From: Ichthyophonus hoferi
Taxonomy: Eukaryota > Opisthokonta > Ichthyosporea > Ichthyophonida > Ichthyophonidae
Direction: 5' to 3'
NCBI GenBank assembly: GCA_002751075.1
Contig: NAOQ01000488.1
Location: 4,369 to 48,899, forward strand
DNA length: 44,531 nt
Part shown: positions 36,978 through 44,531 of the stretch, piece by piece
How positions within the stretch are numbered: the first letter of the stretch is position 1
Layout of the letters: every line of letters begins with the position of its first letter
Program-made: the position numbers and the translations under genes
Notes under the pieces: generated by a model
The model's database searches: none
Told to the model about the DNA's origin: nothing
What the model saw: only the letters and a program-made list of their open reading frames with translations

Positions 36978-39900
36978 TTAGTTTAATGCTGGTTGTTTGT
37001 ATCCCCACACCTGGACCTCGCACAGAGCAAGAATTCCATTCACAGGAGCGTTCTCCAGTTGAATCATTAATGTTGTGCCAGTTACAGGTATAGGGCACGT
37101 AACCCACAAGTAAGCAATAGCAGCATAGGTATACTTAGGACCGCATTGTATACCATCCACAGTAATGACGACATTTCCAAGATGGTCCCTATGACCAGAA
37201 TAATTGAGGATCTATGGAAGGAACTATTGTTTAAAGTCTGTCATCTATATCTATACATAAGACATATGTAAAGTAACTAGATGACGGCAATAAGTGTCTA
37301 TATGTAATGGAACCACAGACAATAATGTGAAAATGAATATCTGTAAATCTAGATATTGCAAGATATCATTGAGCCAAGCAAGGTCGCTGAAAGATAAATG
37401 AATTAATATTGCTTGACATTTGTGAGCCAGTTATTAGGAATGCTTGTAAACAATTATCTCAGCCAAATACCTTAACAGAATGGATAGTAACATTCCCGCC
37501 CATGTAAACTTGCCACCATGGCTGATTACTAATAAAAGGTGCAGTCCAGGTGCATGTGGAGGGATTGCCATCATTTCCCATGGAGGCTTCATATGATATA
37601 GCATAGGTAGAAGACTGTCTAGAAGGAAGTCCAATTACTGTGTAATAAGATTCTTAGTTAGTAAAACAAAAAACCTTTAGATCTAAAGATCTCACCTTAA
37701 GATACCCAACACATAAAAATGGACATAAAACATTTGGATCAATCTCTTGGAAAAATGACCAGTTTGGATGCCAATTAATCCTACAGTATATGGCTACCTC
37801 CGAATGTGCATATACACTAATGACCTAACATCAGGTATCATACCTAAATAAATACTTACAATTGACTTCTGGTACGGGGTACACTATGTAACCTGCATTT
37901 AAAGATTGCCTTAGTTAGAATATATACAAATATGTACAAGAGCATGCTGGTACCATTGAAAAAAATGAACATATGACACAATTATTGTTGTGAAAGTGTA
38001 TCAAAAAATCCCCGCATACTTGCAGTGCAGAAAGCAATTAATAGAAATTTCTGAACAGGAAGTCATATAAAGATAGAGTGGTCAACATACGAGTTGCATT
38101 GAAGTATCCCCACACCTCCACTTCACATAAAGTAAGAATTCCCCTCACAGGAGCTTCCAACAGTTGTATCTTCAACAATTGACCAGTTACTGGTTTCTCG
38201 CACGTAACCCACAAATAATATGAGTCACCGTTTTTGTATATAGGGCCGCAAGCTTGATCATCCACAGTAACAAAAACGTTTCCAAGGCGAGACTCATACG
38301 ATTGACGATTGGTGATCTATGGAAGGAATTATTACTTAAAGACAGTTACATATAGCTATACATACAATATATGTAAGGTAATTAAATGACGCCAACAAGT
38401 TTCTATATGTAATGTGACCACACCTAATATGTGCAAAAGAAACTCTGCAAATCTAGAGATTGCATGACATAATGAGCCAAGAGAGGTCAGTGGCAGATAA
38501 ATGAATTAATGCTATTTGACATTTTTATGACAATCATTAAGAGAGTATGTAAAGATTTATCACAACAAAATACCCTAAAAGCTTGGACAGTAACAATGGC
38601 ACCCATGTCAACAGTCCACCATGGCTTGGAATCTACCCAATCATAGGTTTGGGTGCATGTGTTGGGATTGCCATCAATAGCCATAGAGGCTATGGTATCC
38701 TCACTCCAAGTAGAAGACTGTCTAGCCCAGAGTAAAAAGACTTTATAGTATGATTCTTAGTTAGGAATAAAAAACACTTTTAAATCAAGAGGCCTCATCT
38801 TAAGAAGCCCAACTCATACAGATGGCCATTAAACCTCTATGCCATATTCTAGGGAAAATGGCGAATTTGGGTATTAATTAATGCTGCAATAGAAGCTCAG
38901 TTCCAAATAGGCATATACATTAATAATCCTACATCAAATGCAGGCCAAAATCAATACTTACGATTAACTTGAGGCATAATTGTTCCCTTGATTTCTGCAT
39001 ATGAAGATTGCCTTGGTTAGAATATATACAAATATAAATATATATATGTAAGAGAATGCTAGTACCAGTAAGGAAAGTGAACATGCTACATAACTATCGG
39101 TTGTCAGTTTTATGTTATTTTTAAAGAAGTGTATAAAAACTAATTGCTGTATACTGAAAGAGAGCAGCTGCTAATTGACTTGATTGAACATGAAGTCAGA
39201 TAGAGATACAGTGGTTAACTAACGTTTAGTCACTCTGGTCCCCCACGCTTCTACCTCACACAGACTGAACCATGCTGTGTACCACCTGGAAGCACCTCTC
39301 ATTTGCTGAATCTTCAAAATATTGCCAGTTACAGGCTTTTCGCACATAATAGTCAAAAAATCATACTGATCGTTTAACCCGACACCGCAAAGTTGATCAT
39401 CAACAGTAACATTAAAATTTACGTAGTACAGAGACGCAGATACCCTATGGTAGATCTGCGGAAGGAATTATTATTTAAAGACCGTTATCTATAACTATAC
39501 ATACAACATATGTGAAATAACTGGAGGAGGCCAATAAGTCTCTATTTAAAGCAACCATATCTAATAATGTGAAAAGGAAGCTCTGTAAATCTAGAGATTG
39601 CGCGACATAAGGAGCCAAAAGAGGTCACGGAAAAATAAATGAATTAATATTATTTGACATTTGTAGACTAATCATAAGAAATTTATGTAAAACTTTATCA
39701 CAGCAAAATACCGTAACATAATAGACAGAGATTGGGCCACCCATGTCAACCTCCCACCATGGATCGTCTTCTAGGTTATCGTTTGTTTCGGCACATGAGG
39801 CTGAAATGCCATCAATAGCCTTATCGGCCTCATAACCCACATAATAGGTAGAAGACTGTGTAGCAAATTGTCCCAATACTGCATAATAGGATTCTTAATT
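36978..39900 (-). repeat. tandemly duplicated exon-intron units in lectin-like gene
   Basis: Second-half exons start at 37211, 38316 and 39455, a period of 1105 then 1139 bases. First-half exons are each exactly 167 nt (37471-37637, 38574-38740, 39712-39878). Introns are also alike: ATAAATGAATTAAT occurs in all three, as do the CTATGGAAGGAA-type sequence upstream and GATTCTTA near the 167-nt exons. The duplication therefore copied genomic DNA including introns and is fairly recent. Confidence 0.9.
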
Positions 39901-40988
39901 AAAAAACAAAAGCATCCTCAGATCTAAAGACTTGAACTTGAGAAACTCAACTCATGCAAATGGCTATAAAACCTTACGCCAATTTCTAGGAAAAATAGCT
40001 AAATTGGGTGCTAGTTAATGCTACAATCTAACTTCAGCTCCACATACGTATAGACTAAGGGTCCCATATTAAACATTAGGATAAAAGTAATACTTACATT
40101 GAATTTTAGATGCACTTGCTAGAACTCCACACACATTGAGAGTGCACTTGCAGAATTTATGGGGAATAGTAGGAGACACTTTCACCTCAACTAGCGAACC
40201 ATTAACTCCACCTTTTTCGCAAGCAATTGTAGAATTTGTACCTGTAATGTACTTTTGTATTTGACCACAATACCTACCATCCACAGTCATTGTCAAATCT
40301 AGTGAAATATTAACTTTCGGATGACGGAGACTAATCTATGGAAAAGGATAACGTCAACCAATAAGAACCACTGGATATTTCTAATACATTGTGTTTTGAT
40401 ACAGTAAGCTCATAAATAATATTAAAACTACTCTCGATTTACCAGCGTTAAAGTACCCGCGCGAAAATAACAATATGAAAGCCTTAATTTTTATTTAAAA
40501 AAATCAGGTGTGAAGCATTTTCTGTTACGGCTATCTACATTGGTGAATGAAGGGGTACATCGGTGTTCACCACGATAACTTACTGATATATGTTCGACAA
40601 GAAATTGATAGCCCAGATCAACTTGCCAAAAATCAGTTATTTCCAGTCTCAACCTCACATTCTGGTAAATAATTGCCACCCACTGAGGTAGGTGAATAAT
40701 TGGGTTAAGAAAAAAAATCGGACAGCAAATAACCAAGTGTTTATAAATTGAATCAAATTCAAAGCTCAAGAAAAATCACGAGAAAGCCTTCCAAGAAAAA
40801 GGGCATACAGAAAAGTCACAAAAGTATAGCAATGCTGAGTCTACAATATGTATATTCATTGCATGTCCCCCATCAAGTTAGCATGCAAATTAATGCTTAC
40901 CGTAATCTTGGCTATTATGGTCACAATACTGTGCACTGCCCACATGGGCAAGTGAAAGCGCTATTAAACTGGCTATAAGTCGTGGCAT
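36978..40988 (-). CDS. secreted protein with four discoidin/fucolectin-type domains
   Basis: Probably an extracellular lectin-like or adhesion protein. Exons in transcript order: 40901-40988, 40584-40682, 40098-40335, 39712-39878, 39224-39455, 38962-38994, 38574-38740, 38091-38316, 37860-37892, 37471-37637, 36978-37211. The first exon encodes a signal peptide (MPRLIASLIALSLAHVGSA, then QYCDH). Each domain uses two exons. The first has RQSSTY, AIDGN..TC and PWW.VDMG motifs; the second has G..V.VTVDD..CG, VTC..PVTG and LTLCEVEVWG. These match the F5/8C-related fucolectin/tachylectin-4 family. The fucose-binding R-x-D-x4-R pattern is not clearly kept. Two 33-nt exons form linkers between domains 2-3 and 3-4. 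No membrane segment is seen; the protein ends VWGYKQPALN. Domain 1 has an apparent 1-nt excess near 40635-40643 between GNYLPECEVETGNN and DFWQVDLG, so the model (about 560 residues) is either frameshifted or affected by a sequence error. Confidence 0.85.
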
Positions 40989-43172
40989 TGGAACGCAAAT
41001 TCTAATTTAAATCAACAAAGCATTCGCTTCCACCGTTCGAGATGCATATATACGTTAGGCAAATCATGATCTTCCTAATATAGCTATTCCTTTAGTAAAT
41101 CAAGTGTCTTGCTGAGTTTATAACTCGACTTAAGGACTTCGTCAATCAGGCTGAATTTTCCATGACGGTGTAATTTCCTACATTAGCTTTATTGGTTGTT
41201 TTTAGCATTATTTCATTTCTTTTAATTAGATCTACCTATGATCTAGATAGGTATTGGTAGATTTTTATATATATGTCAAAGATAAGCGATATCAGTATAT
41301 CAGTACTTACCTATCAATAAATAAAAAATCGCGCGTTAACTAATGCTAAAACAGGAATGACTAATTAATTTGGAGATACATTTGTTTTGGCTGTAGCCAT
41401 TTAGTATTATTTGAAATTACTATGACATACGTATTCTGCAAAAATAGTGTAATGCAATCCATTGAACGAAGATCCTATTGGGTAGACTAAAGGGTAGTTT
41501 GTTTTAACAAAGAGTACTATACGTCAATTGGTTACGACCAATAATAAACTAAAATAGAACTTGTTTTCACACGCTATCACCATCCTGGTCTTCAGCCTGG
41601 ATATTTTCTATTCTTAGCAACTAATTGAATCCACAAGTAGTTAAAACACCTTCGTTCTTAGTATAGTGATATGATAGGAAAGACAACGCATCGCTGGGGT
41701 TATATTACTGACTGATAAACTGGCCTGGCTTTCTATTTATTAATTCCCCGCCGTGAAATTATAATATTCTAAGAGGCTCCCAATAGTAGTTTTCTATAAG
41801 AATCATGGCTTATATGCAAGTCATGCATGCAAATAAAGATATAGTCGGACTTTATTGTTTGTCCAAATAATTTATTACGTGATTTTTATGTTTAGGGCTA
41901 AGTGCCTACTTGTTGCTCTAAACCGTCACCCTAGAAAGATAAATAAAAGTTTACTCTTCTACACGAGGCGCCTATGTAGCTAGAACTGTATGAAAAGTCT
42001 TACAAACTAGCTCACATAACTAAGAGTGTAATGATAATCACTGACACTTAGTAAGTGTTACATTATAACATTTGACAATAAAGAATACTATACTGAGAAT
42101 GGAATATAACGGGGTTTCAATATCTGGCGGTCTTCTAAGACAAGGAAGTAATTCGTACCAGATATCATAATTACATGACTTACCATCCATTGCATATGTA
42201 TGGACATGACTCAATTGGTGGAAATAAGATGTAGTATTCCATATGGAACAAGGTATACTCTTGATATTTTAAAGATATTTCTCTATACTGTAACAAACGA
42301 AGATAATAATAACAATAATAACAAGGAGCAATCTATTTAAGCGCACTAAAAATCTTAGCTCAAACAATGGATAGCAAGTAAATAAAATACAACATATATA
42401 GTATGATAGCTACACTTTGCTACATGTCATCCATGCAAGGCAAAAGCTCAGTCTTGGTGTGCATAGCTACATTTACAACCTAAGCAAATTGACTCTAGTT
42501 ATTATTATATAATTATTTAGTGTTAGGTTCTGAAATATCCAATATATAATATGATATATTGAAAAGTATAGAAAACCTCTGTTTGAGACAGGTTGAGGAC
42601 TCTTGATTCTGTATCGATACTGAATAAAGGCTATACAGTCTCTATCCTAAATTCTCCGCTTGCAATAGCCAGTTGCCACTCTGAACATGGTTGAGATAGC
42701 TACTACATAAACTGAAATTGACACTGTCTTGGTGTATACATATTTAAAACATCGAGAGCAGAGATTCTATATAAGCATAACCAAGCAGAAAAAAGAAAAA
42801 GAAAACGTAAGGACCCCATTCACAATATTGGAACATATCATCCTAAAGCTAGAACACAGTAATAAAATTAATATATAATAATAACAATAATAATTAAAAA
42901 AACAAAAAAAAGGGTAGGGCCAATAGCGATTGGTGTAGCACTGTTGTATTCGTGACTAGGAAGTGTAGAATACGTTCATTAAAACTAAAAGTATGTTAAA
43001 ATATTAGTTATAATCGTGAATATTATACTACCATTGCTGTACAAGGCAGTCTGGCTTTCAAATGGATCGCTATATATAGCAACGGGACAGGGATGGTGAG
43101 GAGGCTTGTTATGTATCAGTTTTTGTTTTAAAATTAAAATTAAAATATATGCAACAATCAAATAGTTTGCAA
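40989..43172. other. intergenic region between two minus-strand genes
   Basis: About 2.2 kb lies between the 5' end of the lectin-like gene and the stop codon of the WD-FYVE gene. It must hold the lectin-like promoter. A short palindrome surrounds ACCTATGATCTAGATAGGT near 41232-41250. No gene, RNA or element was recognised. Confidence 0.7.
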
Positions 43173-44430
43173 TTATGCTTCGTCGACTATCTGCCGTTTA
43201 TCATTCAAGAGCCTGTATTGCGCGGAGGGTTGTTTGTATATGTGTTTGTGTGTGTATGAACGTATATATGTATGTATTGTTGGTATTATTAGTAAATATG
43301 CAGGAATGCATAAACTTTACTAATATGAAGAGAAGAGAGCTTTGATAAACCTTATAGCAACAGAAAGAAAACGAAACAAAGAAAAGCTGTACAGAGCATA
43401 CCGGTATATACACCAATGGTGGTAATTCGTGATACAAAGGGTAGAGCTGATGAAAGGAGTTGAAGGGAATAGAAAGGAATGGAAAGGAATAAGAAGGAAT
43501 ATAAAGGAATAGAATGGAAGTGAAAGGAATAGAACAGAATAAAAAGGAATAGAAAGGAATAAAAAGGAATAAAAAACCACAGAAAGGAATAAAAAGAATA
43601 GAAAGGAATGGAAAGAAATAGAAAGGGGTAGAAAGTATAGTTCAAGAGTAGAGAGTATTAAGTGCATTACATAAAGTTATGTTGCTAAATCAAAAGAAAC
43701 ATAGCGTGATAAGAAATTAATTAGTATAGTAGATAGTAATACACATAATATAATATAATATAATATAACATTAATAACAACAATAATAAAAAGAATATAT
43801 AAAAAAAAAAACAATAAAAAGGAAGAGGTAGTAAGAGAAAGGGAGAGAGAAAGGGAGAGAGAAAGAGAGAAAGAAAGGAGAGCCGAACGTAAATATTTAC
43901 CCGTGGCACGAATCACAGACTCGCACAGGTTTATATATGCGGAACTTCGGTACAAGAGAGGTTTGGCTAGAGCACACATTACAAAACATCTCGCCACAGT
44001 TACGGCAACGACATCTCTGTCTAGAGGCTGTGAAGGCCCGCTGATCGTATGGGGAGAAGCGAGGATTACAGTAATGTTAGTAAATGTAAATGTATGCTTA
44101 AAGATCTGTTGTCTATATATACATATATTATACTATACTGATATGCATACACTTTACTATATATATATGCATTAGCTAGATACACCAGTAACAACTAACT
44201 CACGAAGCAAGGCTAACAGACTGTCGACCACACAACCGCAAGTGCAAACATCCATACACATATACATATATATCCACTAGTCTACCTCACCCTAACCTAC
44301 CGCGCAGTGTGTACACCTCTGCCTATTGGTATCCGTTGCTAGGTAATCAACCGATTCCCCAATCACCTCTGGTAGAATCCATGACGTTACGGATCCCCTC
44401 TCATCACCAACTATCAATCGTTTCTGATTC
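43173..44430 (-). CDS. C-terminal end of a WD40-FYVE protein (WDFY3/ALFY-like), partial
   Basis: Three exons in transcript order: 44301-44430, 43901-44040, 43173-43212, with matching phases and stop TAA at 43173-43175. They encode NQKRLIVGDERGSVTSW, a WD40-type blade ending like the last repeat of ALFY (human VLVGDSRGRVFSW, from memory), then a C-terminal FYVE zinc finger and a short tail (GLLNDKRQIVDEA). The FYVE has all eight zinc-binding cysteines: CTHC, the C of RCRC, NCG, FCNVC and VCDSC. The basic PI3P-binding motif, normally R(R/K)HHCR, reads RCRCR at 44002-44016, so both histidines are replaced. WD repeats directly followed by a terminal FYVE point to WDFY3/WDFY4 (BEACH family, selective autophagy). 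RUFY-type FYVE is an alternative on finger similarity alone. The gene continues beyond the window. Confidence 0.8.
43455..43640. repeat. 10-bp satellite (GGAATAGAAA)n
   Basis: About 18 imperfect units of GGAAT-A-GAAA type on the plus strand, with variants GGAATGGAAA and GGAATAAAAA. Because the unit is stop-free on the minus strand it creates two long overlapping Phe/Ser-rich frames that are not genes. Confidence 0.9.
43830..43882. repeat. (GAGA)n purine repeat
   Basis: GAGAGAAAGG-type purine repeat just downstream (transcript sense) of the FYVE exon donor at 43900. Confidence 0.85.
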
Positions 44431-44531
44431 CTATTAAGGTTATTTCAGTATGATTAGCCCCAATTAGAAATAGGTAATATAATACAGGGTATTCTCACTG
44501 GTGCGTTACAGCATGTATGCAAAGGCGTACA

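Larger units (their letters stand above)
43213..43900. other. last intron of WD-FYVE gene, repeat-rich
   Basis: Contains a (GTAT)n stretch at 43258-43280, the AAAGGAATAG satellite at 43455-43640, an ATAATATA repeat near 43745-43770 and a (GAGA)n tract at 43830-43882. The open frames here come from these repeats. Confidence 0.8.

Noticed and set aside
43398-43447. Possible extra exon of the WD-FYVE gene
   Set aside because: Splice-like ends and a compatible phase exist, but joining the FYVE exon directly to 43173-43212 gives CDSCHGLL, as in other FYVE proteins, so the extra exon is unnecessary.
43320-43667. Phe/Ser/Leu-rich minus-strand frames resembling a membrane protein
   Set aside because: They are translations of the 10-bp satellite; the hydrophobic pattern is a repeat artefact.
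43677-43997. 106-codon minus-strand frame
   Set aside because: Its start overlaps the FYVE exon in a different frame, and the rest is GA-repeat and AT-rich intron.

Overview
The window is nuclear DNA of an animal, very AT-rich outside exons. It has spliced genes with GT-AG introns, standard-code reading frames and many microsatellites. The conserved proteins are animal-like but clearly diverged from vertebrates, and a secreted tandem discoidin/fucolectin-type protein is present. Together these suggest an early-branching metazoan, perhaps a sponge; that taxonomic guess is weak. All exon models were built by eye from reading frame, splice sites, phase agreement and recalled human sequences. They are not supported by transcripts.

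Layout. (1) Positions 760-19400, + strand: Integrator complex subunit 7 (INTS7), with 26 recognisable coding exons. The start codon lies upstream of the window or was not seen. The phases of all 26 exons chain into one open frame of 992 residues plus stop. One intron looks U12-type AT-AC and another is GC-AG. A 388-N assembly gap lies in an intronic 12-bp satellite. (2) 19401-23946: intergenic space between two convergent genes, with two dispersed or foldback-like repeats and no convincing gene. (3) 23947-33130, - strand: the complete mitochondrial ATP synthase gamma gene, 9 coding exons and 298 residues, the same length as the human protein. (4) 33131-36977: intergenic, holding a large inverted repeat with arms of about 500 bp and a second copy of a dispersed repeat. 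(5) 36978-40988, - strand: a secreted protein with four discoidin/fucolectin-type domains, expanded by tandem duplication of whole exon-intron units; its first domain carries an apparent 1-nt frameshift. (6) 40989-43172: intergenic. (7) 43173-44430, - strand: the last three exons of a WD40-FYVE protein resembling WDFY3 (ALFY/blue cheese); the rest lies beyond the window.

The genes do not form a pathway. INTS7 is nuclear (snRNA 3' processing and transcription attenuation), ATP synthase gamma is mitochondrial, the lectin-like protein is probably extracellular, and the WD-FYVE protein is endomembrane or autophagy-linked. No intact mobile element, virus-like element, rRNA, tRNA or CRISPR array was recognised.
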